A program made the position numbers and the translations under genes. The notes under the pieces were generated by a model. It worked only from the letters and a program-made list of their open reading frames with translations. It was not told the origin of the DNA and made no database searches. This document shows, in pieces, positions 24,201 through 35,425 of a stretch of DNA of 64,000 nt (position 1 is its first letter; each line of letters opens with the position of its first letter). Where the stretch lies: assembly GCA_018873245.2 (NCBI GenBank), contig JAEMBT020000007.1, forward strand, positions 10,871,129-10,935,128, given 5' to 3'. Origin of the DNA: Archegozetes longisetosus. Lineage: Eukaryota; Arthropoda; Arachnida; Sarcoptiformes; Trhypochthoniidae.

Positions 24201-26110
24201 ATGATTAGCTTAAGAATATTTGACGCAGAATATTATCTTAACAGATATGTCAATAAGATTTTTACTTAAATTTGATACGCAAACAAGAAACCAAACAAAG
24301 AGAACCAAATGCGATATATGTTAAAAGAAATCTGACTCAATATAACAATATTGTTGTAAAGTTTAGGATCAATTGAAATAGCGACATTATGTTTAGATGA
24401 ATATAAAGTTGGGAATAGAGTTAGTCTGAATTTTTTGTTTCGATGTACTCTATGCGACACTCTGGGGAAAACACAATGAAGTAGTGATACCAGTGCTCTA
24501 AACCTTATTATTGTAAACTCAATAACATTTTACTTTAATGACGATCATAACTTTCACTCAAACTCCTAATCCAAAAGAAAACTTATTTTGAAAGACAGCA
24601 AAAAATTCAAACAAACACTCCAATTGAATGGAGAATTTAAAGAGCAGTATAAATAATGGAAAATAGAAAAGATAAACATTCAGATACTATACTTTCAATG
24701 AGAGTAATTCAGACAAATTTTATGCTCAATTAAATAATATCCGAATAATACACCACATTTTCCAATGCTTTATCTCTATTCTTCTAATAAGTGACTGATG
24801 CAAATTTCCAAATTAAACATTGATTTTCTCTATACTATTTCAAAGTTTAAATGTCTTTCACCCAATCCAATGATGCCATTCGTCCCCAAAATGATGTGTT
24901 TTGAGAAACTCATTTCAATTAAATTTCTAATGTATTTGTAAGCTATTAAAGAATTTTCAATTGAAGAATTGGTTTTAGGAATCAATATTAAATAATTGTT
25001 TGGTTTGAATTGTGAATTTGTAACAAAAAATTGTTTTAGAATTAGAGTTTACGCATAAATAATTTAAATACAATAACTTAATTCTAAATATTAATACTAA
25101 GATAGCCTAATGCAATAAATTGAAAAGTATAAATTTTTCTTAATTTTCATCAGATAATTACATCTAGAAAGAATTAGTGATAATTTCAAAGCTAATCAAT
25201 TGAATATGAGAAAAATAAAAATGATGACAGGAAAAGCGAATGTTCTGTAATCGCATAGAAAACATTTAGTTGATGATCAAAGCAATATCTAAAACGGGTC
25301 ATCGATTAGTGTAGGCTTCAAATAGTTTAAATTCTTCTAATCTTAATGAACAGCAAATAATTAGGGCTTCAAAAATGTCTAATTTATATATTCATTTCAG
25401 ATGAGCAAAATATCTGTTCAATGATCCAAATAATGGATAAGTTTTAAAGAATCTAAGCAATATTTTTTGCTTAAGATAAGCTCATTTATATTTTCAGCAG
25501 AATCCAAGTAAATAAAAATTGAACTCTTAAATCAGAAGTTTGATCATGTATTTCGGAGATAAACAACACAAAAGCTAAAGGGAAAACAACGATAATAGTT
25601 ATTATTGATACAACTTGTGCTTAATATTTAGATTTAGCTAAAAGGAGAGTAATAATCGAATTACAACTCGATTTAGTGGAAATATGTTAAATGCAGAAAT
25701 GAGAAGCTCACTATCCAAATGATTTAGCCGTAATTTGTTAGACTATTTTTCAAAATTTTATTAAAGGAAACCTGAGTGTCAACTTAAGATGAAATCAGAC
25801 AATTTGCAACATTATTAAACATGAAAAAATGATAGGAAATATGTGAAAATTTCATCTACGATTTCCTTATCAATCTGAGACTAATTTAAGTGATCTCCAG
25901 AATAGCAGATCATTAAATTTTACCCTAAAAGTTATGATTGAGCTATCGGAAAATAAATAACTGTTTCCGAATTTAAAGTGAATTTAAGCCTTACTAATTA
26001 CCATCATTTTGATTTATAATTTCCTTTCTAAACCAATTAAGTTCAGTTACTTCTAGTTTAAATCGGTTCAATTTTGTTAACTGAACTGAACTTAACTTAA
26101 CTTAACTGTT
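21250..26110. other. AT-rich desert
   Basis: Nothing supportable: no repeat arrays, no element ends, no exon with balanced composition. Possibly intronic. Confidence 0.55.
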
Positions 26111-26116
26111 GAATAA

Positions 26117-26231
26117 ATGTCGATATTCTATAAAAGTTATATAAGTTCTCACTGTTGGAATCGTTTGGAAGTATTATATGATGACTTAGTCTCTCTTCGA
26201 AGCGGAATCTCTATATTTTTGAGAACACAAA
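26117..26231 (+). CDS. candidate first coding exon of a two-exon gene
   Basis: ATG at 26117 opens a frame of 38 codons + 1 nt up to a donor AAA|GTAAGC after 26231. The in-frame continuation stops almost at once (TAG), as expected for a real donor. The sequence is more protein-like than its surroundings (HCWNRLEVLYDDLVSLRSG). It pairs in phase with 26440-26615 across a ~208 nt intron. No family is recognised. Confidence 0.28.
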
Positions 26232-26390
26232 GTAAGCAATAGAAAAACTGAAATCTAAAGAGTTACTTTTGATCAAATAGCGTTTTATGCATAACTCGCT
26301 CGAGATATGATCACATGAATTTTCTTTTGCTACCCTTTAAATGCGAATGACTTCGCTACTTGTTGTTTTGAATATGTGCGATGTGTGCGC

Positions 26391-26406
26391 TGACAGTTTG
26401 TATTAA
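26391..26406 (+). repeat. 16 bp motif shared with 13682-13697
   Basis: TGACAGTTTGTATTAA occurs identically at both places, each after a TG-rich stretch and upstream of a (GA)n tract. Confidence 0.7.
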
Positions 26407-26439
26407 GATTGATGATCACATATTGCTGTCAATTGGCAG

Positions 26440-26470
26440 AAGTGAGAAGGAATGAGAACATATCAAAGAG

Positions 26471-26513
<43 letters not shown>

Positions 26514-26615
26514 GAAAGGGAGAGAGACGAGTATGTAAGCGATATAACACCAAATTTTGTGCATCCTTTTATACTATATTACGAAGGATTTGTATATGAA
26601 ACAGGAACTAAATAA
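26440..26615 (+). CDS. candidate second exon, includes (AG)n-encoded Arg-Glu run
   Basis: An acceptor-like TGCTGTCAATTGGCAG ends at 26439. Using the leftover A of the first exon, the frame reads K-VRRNENISKRM, then an Arg-Glu dipeptide run from the (AG)n tract, then DEYVSDITPNFVHPFIL, to TAA at 26613-26615. The two-exon product would be 96 residues. The run lies exactly over a microsatellite, so repeat-length change would alter the protein by frameshift or by RE units. This makes true coding less likely unless the run is constrained. Confidence 0.22.
26474..26509 (+). repeat. (GA)18 microsatellite
   Basis: A pure GA run followed by impure AAAGGGAAAGGGAGAGAG. Confidence 0.98.
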
Positions 26616-26876
26616 ATGATTGATTATAATTTCTACAACACCAATGAGTTCTTAATAATATTGAACAGAATTTTTTGGGACTGCATTAAAATGCATGACT
26701 TAGTTTATAGAATTTGCATTTTTAAAATTGTTCTTAAAAAAAAGATTACCATATTCCTAAGAATTAGCATTTTTTCTAATGTGACTTCATTTATAAAAAT
26801 ATTTAACATAAACAGCACTCCACTCAATGTGATGGCAATCCTTATCTGTTTTATTGATGAAGTCAAGTATGAATAA
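26616..26876 (+). CDS. 86-residue AT-rich ORF directly after the previous stop
   Basis: ATG immediately follows the TAA of 26440-26615 in the same frame, so 26409-26876 has a single internal stop. Ile/Phe/Asn-rich composition suggests low-GC noise rather than protein. No domain. Confidence 0.1.
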   Translation: MIDYNFYNTNEFLIILNRIFWDCIKMHDLVYRICIFKIVLKKKITIFLRISIFSNVTSFIKIFNINSTPLNVMAILICFIDEVKYE

Positions 26877-27180
26877 GAATAAGTTAAGAGTATTATGGGA
26901 AAGACAGTTATGCATTAGATATTCCGAAATTATCAAAACAAACTAATAAATAAAAATAAGAAAATAGTTTGAATCTCACAATAACTCGATATAGGAATAA
27001 ATTTTAATATACAGTCCAATTCAAGTCATTTAAACCTGATTAATAAATGCAAAAGTCATCAAATGTAATAAAAGATAGACTAATTGACTTGCACTAAACA
27101 AATAATGAGTTAACTCAATTGATTGAAGCGATCGAAATAAGAAGAGGCAATAATTTGCATTGTTTTGCTGTTCAAATAGA

Positions 27181-27237
27181 TTTGGAAACATAGAGTAGAG
27201 TAGAAAGAATTGGATACATAGAATAGAATAGAAAGAA
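27181..27237 (+). repeat. 28-29 bp tandem duplication
   Basis: Units TTTGGAAACATAGAGTAGAG... and TTGGATACATAGAATAGAAT... both end GAAAGAA. Confidence 0.88.
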
Positions 27238-27259
27238 TTTGACAGATAGAAAGAGTATC

Positions 27260-28735
27260 CAAATTAACTATTTAAATATGCTGATAGAGAGAAAAGTTGA
27301 GCTTATATAAAAAAAAGATATTCAGCTATTTAAGTGACTATTGTAATAGTTGGTGTTCGCAATGAAGGAATGGTAAATTTCATATAAAAAACGCGATCGA
27401 CCATTTCGAGTAGAATTTTGGTCTATAGTAAAAAAGCACTTTGAGCATTAAACTTTAAAACCAATAAACTCAGCCTTTAGTAAATAACACAATCCACTTC
27501 TGTCGAGAAAATGACATTTACTTCTTTCTCTCTAACTCATAACCGTTCCCTCATCTGATCAACAAAATTTGCAGCAAAATGTTATGAGAATTGTTTGCAA
27601 TTGTTATTATTTTTCATATGAATAAAACAGTATATGAATAAATCCAATTCTATGCTCTTATTCAAAAGTTTGCCATTAGTTCAAATTTTTAGATACCTTC
27701 AAGAGTACGAATTTAGGCAAAAATTCAAACAACAGCTACACATCCGTTGTGTTTTGCATTCAAGTTTTGAGATTTTAAGCATCCAATTCATTAAGAGTGT
27801 GACACTTCCATGAATTTGCGAATTCCATCAAATAGTCTTCAAATATTGCATAGAATTGGCATTCGTTCAGATCAGCCTTTGTTGAGCTGTTTCCAAACAC
27901 ATTATTCTATCTTATTCTGTATAAGATATGCACCACTCTATCACTAAAGATCTAAAACTTCAAAAATTAACAATAAATAACTTAAACTTAAATTATTTTA
28001 ACAAATTTGAAGCGAAAGTAATTAAAGCGAATGTTTTCAACAGAACTTTTGATGGAAACAGTTAAAGTTAAATACAATAGTGAGCTTCAGTTTGAACTTT
28101 TGACCATTAAACTGATTGGCTAATTAAAAATATGTTTTGCTTTAAAGCGCGCCAATACATGAATGCGTGAATAATATGTAAAATTATGCATTTGTTTAGT
28201 ACGAATTTGAACCAAAATACTGGACAGATTAGATTTGGCCGACAGATTTTGTATCTTTAGCCAAATTGTGCGTTAGTTTTGATTAAATGAGCTCAAAATA
28301 TTTAAGAATGTAAGAAAAATTTCGATTTGATGGACTATTTCGATTGTAGATAAAAACAACTAATTTGAAGAGTCATTTAAGAGCCAAACTTTATTATTGA
28401 GTTTAGTGGCACTTCAGTGAGTGTTTGAAATTTTTATTTGATAATACAATAAAATCTAATTGGATATGACCTCAGCTACTAAAGAGAGTATAAAGAGAAT
28501 ATGGGACGCAATATTTCTTCATTTAAGCTATCATTAGTTCAAGAATTTAGACTATCATTAGTACAACAAAGACGTTTCATACCGACAAATAATCCAAATA
28601 ACAAATCAAACCAACAACAGAATAATCTTTAATGTCGAATAAGATAGTTATATAAACTTTTATGACAGTAATACTCAGAATCACGATTAAAGTTGATTAT
28701 GAAAAATAAAGTAAATATTTTCATATAAATATCAG
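27260..28735. other. AT-rich stretch with no supportable gene
   Basis: No repeats or exon candidates that pass a composition and splice-site check. Confidence 0.5.
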
Positions 28736-28908
28736 TAATATTGTTAAACAAACATGTCTTGTAGTGATCTGTCAGGGGTCTTTCTCCAAAACAGATAGAT
28801 CCGGAAGACCACAGTTTACCACTATTTTTCATACCATTACAATCAGTATAAACATTGAGAAACAGCTGCTGGCAATGACGTTCAAACCATTTTCTGGCTC
28901 TCTCTTAC

Positions 28909-28948
28909 ATTTACTCATATCATATCTTTTGCAGTGTTCCCCTTCAGC
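28909..28948 (-). CDS. candidate 40 bp coding exon with strong splice sites
   Basis: The minus-strand acceptor TTATTTTCGATTCCAG ends at 28949, and the donor AAAT|GTAAGAG follows 28909. Only one of three frames is open: AEGEHCKRYDMSK + 1 nt. Charged, balanced composition is unlike the AT-rich surroundings. It starts in phase 0 and ends in phase 1, which fits the start of the 13154-13213 exon. Larger open frames exist over 28745-28964 on both strands, so the exact coding unit is uncertain. Product unknown. Confidence 0.35.
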
Positions 28949-29086
28949 CTGGAATCGAAAATAAAAGCAACTTTTGCTTATTGAGAACGGTTTCTCTTTT
29001 TCTCAAGATTAATGTGCATTTTGTTTCTGTTGCTCACAAATACTCATATCTAAAGACATAGAAAAACATAGTCTGATATTTAGACA

Positions 29087-29155
29087 CATGGCTTCCAGTC
29101 ATTATCCGACATGGCTTCCAGTGATTACCCGACATGACTCCTAGTCATTATCCGA
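29087..29155 (+). repeat. 23 bp minisatellite, 3 copies
   Basis: Units at 29087, 29110 and 29133 follow CATGGCTTCCAGTCATTATC plus CGA, with two to three changes. Units are contiguous with no spacers. Confidence 0.97.
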
Positions 29156-29416
29156 CAGAAGCATGAAATTTCATGTTCTTCTCTGACTTAAGAGAATGAG
29201 TCGTTTAGAACGAGCCAACATTTGGGAGATTTTAAAGTACTAGATTGTGTACAGCTGTGATCCTTTTGCCGATTTTTTGGAAATGGGATAATTTTGCCCT
29301 CAATCGCCTATGACTGGAATAAGTTTATAAACTTTGATCACTAGAAAAAAATCACTGCAAACATATATCATATCATATTAGATTGAATGCTTTTTCAGTA
29401 GCAGTAAAATAGCTCA

Positions 29417-29430
29417 ATATATATATATAT
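29417..29430 (+). repeat. short (TA)n
   Basis: Simple dinucleotide run. Confidence 0.9.
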
Positions 29431-29939
29431 AACACACTAAACCCCTAAACCTAAAACTGATATTCCAGTGCTGCCAAACTAAAAATCCTTTTTATATCCA
29501 TTTTATGGAAAATTATGCCACAAGTAGATATTGGAAAACAAGATAAATATAGATAAAATAAAAATCCATTCCATCAAACTTTCGATAGAAGATCGCTTTT
29601 GAATTTATGCACAGAGTTTTCCTATCAATTTATTACTCAAACAAATTAAAGTCAGCGAGTATTAAAACAAGTTATTTCGTTTCAACTTCGGAAACATATC
29701 AAATGCTCCCAACATAACGACACAGCTCAACAGCCAATCCATTTCAAACAGGATATAGCAGAATATGAAATACCCTCAATAAGTAACAAATTATTGATCA
29801 ATTAGCTATACAATAATCAATGACAATAACAAGTTTTTTATGGGTTTACTTGTGTTTCATTGCATTCAAACATAGGATCTGAAACTCGTAATTCACTCGA
29901 ATAAGCTTTAAATCAGTTTCATTTCATTCAAAAAATAAG

Positions 29940-29941
<2 letters not shown>

Positions 29942-29993
<52 letters not shown>
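29942..29993 (+). repeat. (GA)26 microsatellite
   Basis: One of the longest uninterrupted GA runs in the window. Confidence 0.99.
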
Positions 29994-29997
<4 letters not shown>

Positions 29998-30518
29998 ACT
30001 TTTCCAAATATTGAAAACTAAAAGCCTCTTCTTGTAGTTTTAAGAATTTGCGTTGTCATGGAAACAAAGTTGAAATAAAATTGAAAAGAAAGTGGATATG
30101 ATCTGCAATATTATAGGTTATGTGAAGTGATGAGAAGAGACTTACGCAAAGAATTCATAGATGAGAATATGAGTCACGCGTAAGAACAATATCTTACATT
30201 GAGGTTCAGTATGAAGAAAAATTATTTTCATGTTACCCTAATGCCAAAACTCCTATGTCTCTCTAACTAACATATTATACTATAAATGTTTACATTGATT
30301 CCTATACTTTAACTTATTTATTACACTTTTAGACCCAGAATATCAGTTCGAGTATTCATTATTTCAACAACTGATTCAATGTAATCATACATTTCAGACT
30401 TTTGCTGGTATCTCAATTAACCATTTGATTAAATTATGCCTAATTAAATTTAAATTTTCAATTGCATAAAATTCTTGTTGAATGTGAAGTTATCTGCTGA
30501 ACTTTTCTAATATTTCAG

Positions 30519-30637
30519 GTCAATCTTTAATGGCAACCAAAATTAAAAATTTAGAGTTGACTTCAATATTCAATTTATTAGATTGGTTTCTATGCAACAG
30601 TCACTTTACTTTTGGTTTAGGGACTGAAAAAGGCTAA
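30519..30637 (+). CDS. candidate terminal exon (38 codons), unknown
   Basis: The acceptor ACTTTTCTAATATTTCAG ends at 30518 and has a plausible upstream branch site. Only one frame is open: 2 nt, QSLMATKIKNLELTSIFNLL..., to TAA at 30635-30637. There is no polyadenylation signal close by. Composition is only moderately protein-like. Confidence 0.18.
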
Positions 30638-30649
30638 TATCCATGAATA

Positions 30650-32690
30650 CTAGTATAACAAATCAAAAATGATAAACTGATAGATATATACCATCTTTTC
30701 TGTGCTCAACATTCACATCAACAGGCATTGGATCGCATCTTAAAAGTACATGAAAAAAAGTATTTTGTGGAAATTGCTCCACAAAATTGCGATTTACAGT
30801 ATTTGGTAAAATATTTATTCAATTTTTTCTCCTTAAATATTTTGCAGACATTCCTTATTTGTAATTTCCTTTGCAATTTCCTTCATTTTTTGTAAATTCT
30901 GTGCTTCATTTTCTAAAAAAGGAGTCAAAACTGGAATTAACTGCCTTAAGGCCTATCATATAAAGCGAGTATTTGATGAAAAGTTCACTCAAAATTTCGT
31001 CAAATAGTGGGCAAACAACGAAGAGAAATGGGATAAATATTTGAAGTTTTATAGCAATCAATTGCTTATGACATAATTAGAAATTTTAGTTTGAAAAAAA
31101 GAATGGATTTCATATGACTATAGCTTATGAATAGAGAGATTTCATACTTTCAATAATATAGTCGAGGAATTTGAATAGAAATTTCATAGAATTTTTTCAA
31201 AAATGATATGTTTGCTCTCACAAATGAAACACCTATTATTCGAGCTAACATTGATTCAGTTGAAAACATGAAATCAAAATTCTGTTTTATTATTCTCATA
31301 CTAGAATGTGAGAAAATTCAGTTTACGGTAATTTCTAGTTTCAATCCAACAACATTTCAATAGTCCAATGCTCTCAAATTCGTAGCAAAAGAATAATAGA
31401 AATGATAACTTATTTGAGTTTATTATAAAAGTTGATTTGAGTAGGATTTTGATTTAGGTTGAACATACAGCTAAATAAGTTTTGCTTTTATGGTTAACGC
31501 GCTGTAACTCAATTTTGAACCATTTGCAAGAATAGGTGTTTATTATGACTATATTAGTATAGCTAATGACTCAACCCATCAATTTTTCATTCCTTTATTC
31601 GATTTAAAACTAAATCAATGTATATTTCCCTCAATATTTCCTACTTTCCTACAAATCATTAGTCTTTATGCTAAAGTTTGTTAGCCCTGAAAAAAGTGAA
31701 CAAACTACTGAAGGCATTGAAGAAGCTACATTCAAACAAATTTGTTGTGAGTCAAATTAATTAAAATATTCATTAATGATTATGATTAATTGAAATGTTG
31801 AATTTATAAAAAAAATAAATCTGATTGAACAGATCTCTTGAAAAGGCTCTACTATTAAGTTTGATTTGGGTCTAACTGTTATTTTTTATTAAAGCTTCGC
31901 TGTTCGCCACAACGATAGTTAGCGCTAATTTCTGAACATTATAAACTAAGTTATGGTTTCAGATTATTATTATCTGGAAATTATATCCTAATCAGATTAT
32001 TGTCTCTCTTCTGGAGTTCGTAAAGACCATAATAAAATTTTCAGATAATAAAGAAAAAGCTCAGAAGATTGGATACACGTTTGTGGTCTGACTCCCAAAC
32101 TCTCTTTTTAAATTATTATTTGTCAACAATCTATGAATAACAATGAATTTGTTACTTTGAAACAAATTTGAGGTTTTGAGAAATCTTATTCTCTGAAATT
32201 ACAACAGCTTTGAAAAACGAAAAGCTGAAGAACAAGATAGAGAAACTAAGTCTAAAAGTACACATTCGTACTAATTTGATACAGAATTTAGTGTAATAAT
32301 TGAAGAAACAATGTTCTCTGGAGTCATTTGAAGCATTAATTTAAATGAAGTTTGACGAGATTGGAAATTATATTTTGTAAAACAGTTTTGCATAAGTGCT
32401 ATCAAGTTTCAGATTAGCTCAGTTTCAATTATAATGTTAATTAGTGTACAAACAGTGATTCACATAAAATTAAATGGAAGTAATTCAAGAATCGATTTTG
32501 TCATTATATACACAATCAATGTCTGACTCGTACTCGAGAAAGAATTTATGGAAAAAGTTATTAAATAAAAAATAGCGGTCACGAAGTAAGAAATAGGATC
32601 TAGTTCTTAATCTACGAGCTAAGGCTATTGTAGAGAAAAACTAAAGTAAATTTTTATTTTTATTTCCTCTTATCTTTCTTCGAAATTATC
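30650..32690. other. AT-rich stretch with no supportable gene
   Basis: An acceptor-like TATTTTGCAG near 30838-30847 has no good exon after it. Nothing else is seen. Confidence 0.5.
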
Positions 32691-32931
32691 CAATAACGAA
32701 CATCGAAAGCAATATGATCTAGAGATCTGTCCATTTCCTTCCTATGTTGCCCCTTATTGTACCAGTTGTGAGATAGACGGAAGCATACTATTGCTCGAGC
32801 AATCAAATGGCAGCAATTGCAAAATGACTAAAGAAGTCATATATCAGCCTTTTAAGTATCATTGCAAATGGAGAATAAGAGAATAACGCACAAAATAGGG
32901 GATCCGCATATAACACACAAATGAGAATAAG

Positions 32932-32949
32932 ATATATATATATATATAT
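32932..32949 (+). repeat. (AT)9
   Basis: Simple dinucleotide run, self-complementary. Confidence 0.95.
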
Positions 32950-32972
32950 CTTACATATACTCAATAAAACAA

Positions 32973-33182
32973 CCCTTGATAGCAACAAGAGAGGTACGGT
33001 CGCTATGTCTGTCTACCTATCATACTCATCAATTGGCTGCTAAGTCTTATTTGTAATTTGCTTTCTGTCCAAATTCAATATAAAGCAAAACAACTCATAT
33101 CCGACATATTAGGAGAAAAGCATGCTACTGTGAGACATTGATACTAGTTGCTACCAGAGATTACTGTTTTATTGAGTGTACA
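32973..33182 (+). repeat. dispersed ~215 bp repeat, copy B
   Basis: The left end CCCTTGATAGCAAC (32973-32986) is identical to the left end of copy C. The right part CTAGTTGCTACC (33144-33155) matches copy A. TAGCAAC at the left and GTTGCTA at the right form subterminal inverted repeats. Same orientation as copies A and C. Confidence 0.65.
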
Positions 33183-33439
33183 AGATATATATATTGTGTG
33201 TGAGATATGTTGGTATGGGAAAAGTTTTAGCTGGAGGCAAAATAGAGCAAGTATGAAATGTGTAAGAGAGTAACAATATAAATGATTGAAATAAAAGTCA
33301 AAAGAAAAAAGTAATAAGTATCAAACCATCTAAAAGTTAAACCTAAAGACGTTCACTTGAATGGTTAGAAAAGTTTTTCCCTTTACTCCATTGTTCTCCG
33401 AAAACGTTAAGATAAGTTATAAAGAGTTAGTACTAGTAT

Positions 33440-33655
33440 ATGATCATAAAGTTAATGCCTGGCGTTTTACTATTTATTATTCTGGTAGGAAAAGAAGTCT
33501 ACTCTTTATGCATAGTTCGGGACATTAAAAGGCATACTATATATGATGTTATTATAAAAAAAAATTTACGACTTCCAGTCAGAAAATCTGGTTTTAGATA
33601 CAGGAAAATTAAGTTATCGTACAATTGGAGTACTGTTTCTTTTATATGTGTCTGA
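33440..33655 (+). CDS. 71-residue ORF with signal-peptide-like start and dibasic sites
   Basis: ATG at 33440. Residues 1-22 (MIIKLMPGVLLFIILVGKEV...) have the basic start and hydrophobic core of a signal peptide. The remainder is basic, with possible dibasic processing points (KR, KK, RK, RK), an arrangement seen in peptide-hormone precursors. It ends SFICV then TGA. No known peptide motif or amidation Gly-Lys/Arg site is seen. An acceptor-like AGAGTTAG lies just upstream. Chance is still quite possible. Confidence 0.25.
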   Translation: MIIKLMPGVLLFIILVGKEVYSLCIVRDIKRHTIYDVIIKKNLRLPVRKSGFRYRKIKLSYNWSTVSFICV

Positions 33656-33670
33656 CTTATGAATTTATCT

Positions 33671-33703
33671 GCCTATCTATTCCTATCTATTCCTATCTAT
33701 TTC
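33671..33703 (+). repeat. 10 bp tandem repeat (CTATCTATTC), 3 copies
   Basis: Contiguous near-perfect copies. Confidence 0.93.
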
Positions 33704-33762
33704 CATCTCCATCAATACAGACAGCGATCAGCCAGACTTTAATTTCCGAAAAATTAACTTAC

Positions 33763-33816
33763 AATTTATGAAGCAAATCATTCATACAAAGTGTAATGCG
33801 CTTCAGATCATTTGCT
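33763..33816 (-). CDS. candidate 54 bp coding exon
   Basis: On the minus strand the donor ATT|GTAAGT follows 33763, and a weak acceptor (AAGAATTAG) precedes 33816. The only open frame is 1 nt + 17 codons + 2 nt: ANDLKRITLCMNDLLHK, with balanced composition. The incoming phase matches the outgoing phase of 34556-34677. The acceptor lacks a strong pyrimidine tract. Confidence 0.22.
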
Positions 33817-34396
33817 CTAATTCTTATAAACTGTTTGAGAGATAAAAAGGGAGAAATAATTGGAAAAAAGAAATCAGGCAGAAACCAAAATAGAGTAAAA
33901 GTAATCACTGATATGGCAAAATAGGCAATAGGCGGCACAATCGCTTCTTTTCTTAAAGTATAGTAATTTATATCAAGACTTTGCTCTTCATCAATACTAA
34001 TGAAAAAAGAAGTAAAAAAGAGCCGGTAATCAAAGATAGCAAAAAGGGTGGATAAGTTACTTGTTTTTTTTAAGAAACTACTAGTTGAAGGTTGAGATGC
34101 TAAAAATTGTGTGCACTCAGTCCGACCTAATTAACACTAATGAGCAAACCTAGTTTCACAACTCCACTCCATTTCCAATCGTCAGTCAAATTTTCTTCCA
34201 AACATTAATTATTGTTATCTTCTGATCGTGAAAAATCATTATATTTTCCAAATTATTCGTCTGTTTATTTAGATAGTTTTGACACATTTTAATATACAAA
34301 GTAATCTGTGAAATTGAAATAATAGTATCGATCTATTTTTCAAAGCGTAATACGAATATATAATATGAATATATTGCGTTATTTCCACAATTTCTG

Positions 34397-34439
34397 GTTA
34401 AATAGATACTCTTATTTCGTTAAATAGATACTCTTATTC
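34397..34439 (+). repeat. 22 bp tandem duplication
   Basis: Units GTTAAATAGATACTCTTATT at 34397 and 34419, differing by one T. Confidence 0.95.
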
Positions 34440-34555
34440 GTTAAATTAGGTTGAACACAATTGCTAACAATACTCTTATACAGTGCTGGCAATCCTATAC
34501 TGTATATGTACTTTCAATTTATGAGATTCTATTTATATTCCTAGTGATAACTTAC

Positions 34556-34677
34556 GTAACTGTATCATTAATATTGACTCTGACAGTTATTCTTGAACTC
34601 TGGCTGCCATCCAGTTCGAGTTCTCTGATTATTCTTAGCGCGAGAGTCAGTGTGTCTTCTCTACTCTTGTTTCCAAC
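34556..34677 (-). CDS. candidate 122 bp coding exon, Arg/Glu/Leu-rich
   Basis: The minus-strand exon follows AAATTAG and ends at a GTAAGT donor. Only one frame is open: 40 codons + 2 nt, including DTLTLALRIIRELELDGSQ and SSRITVRVNINDTV. It is clearly GC-richer than its surroundings, with amphipathic, charge-balanced composition. The acceptor side is AT-rich rather than pyrimidine-rich, so its exact start is unsure. The plus strand is also open but gives a mostly hydrophobic Ser/Leu/Val sequence. No family is recognised. Ends in phase 2. Confidence 0.35.
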
Positions 34678-34689
34678 CTAATTTAATTT

Positions 34690-35390
34690 TTTTTAATGAG
34701 ATCTTTCAAGTAAATAACTCCGGAAATAAAGAAACTCAAAAGTCAGTTCAACTTTTTTTTAACTCAAACTGGGCTTCAATTCTGTCAATCCAGATGAATG
34801 ATTGTGACACAATGAGATTACAGGTGTGAATGTGAGGATTTGCTTTAAGAATAATGAGAACTCAAATTGAACTTCATTCAAGCGCATGTCATTCTATTAT
34901 CATAAAACCATCGTTTTATCTAAAAATATCATAAAAAAAAGTTACTAAAAATCTTCAGAATGTAACCGTTGCAACATTTTCAGAAGAATTGATCAAGAAT
35001 TAAAATTCAATCTTTCAAACATTGAAACATTGAAACTTCTGAAATGATAGAAATTTATGAGAGAAAATTAATTTTAGAAGGTTTTCTTGGAAAATTCAAA
35101 TTTTTTACTTTATACAAACGGTGACACAGAAGATACAAAGATTTGGTCTTTTAATTTGAGTTTTGTAAACATACTGTAGATAAGATTGTGGGGGAAATGA
35201 AAAGATATATGTGTGGTTAGAATATAAGAATAGAATGATATTTGACGTTTTTTGGAAGACGCAATCAATCTTTAAGACATACATTATGTTTGATTAGAAG
35301 AGCAATAAAATATAAAGATATTCCATCACAATCACTATACTTGAAAGCTTTGTTAACTTGCCATCAAATCTACCATATGGAACAATGATC
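34690..35390. other. AT-rich stretch, nothing supportable
   Basis: No repeats, element ends or exon-like segments. Confidence 0.5.
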
Positions 35391-35395
35391 TGGTA

Positions 35396-35425
35396 AAAGA
35401 TAACAATATCACTATTGTTATCTTT
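35396..35425. other. perfect hairpin: 12 bp stem, 6 nt loop
   Basis: AAAGATAACAAT (35396-35407) and its exact reverse complement ATTGTTATCTTT (35414-35425) flank loop ATCACT. No T-run characteristic of a terminator is relevant in a nuclear genome. Function unknown. Confidence 0.8.

Noticed and set aside
29087-29155. CRISPR-like short repeat array
   Set aside because: The three 23 bp units are directly contiguous with no spacers, so it is a minisatellite; the window is also eukaryotic in character.
34451-34681. Plus-strand hydrophobic ORF over the 34556-34677 exon
   Set aside because: Starts with TTG; the minus-strand reading has better composition and a GTAAGT donor.
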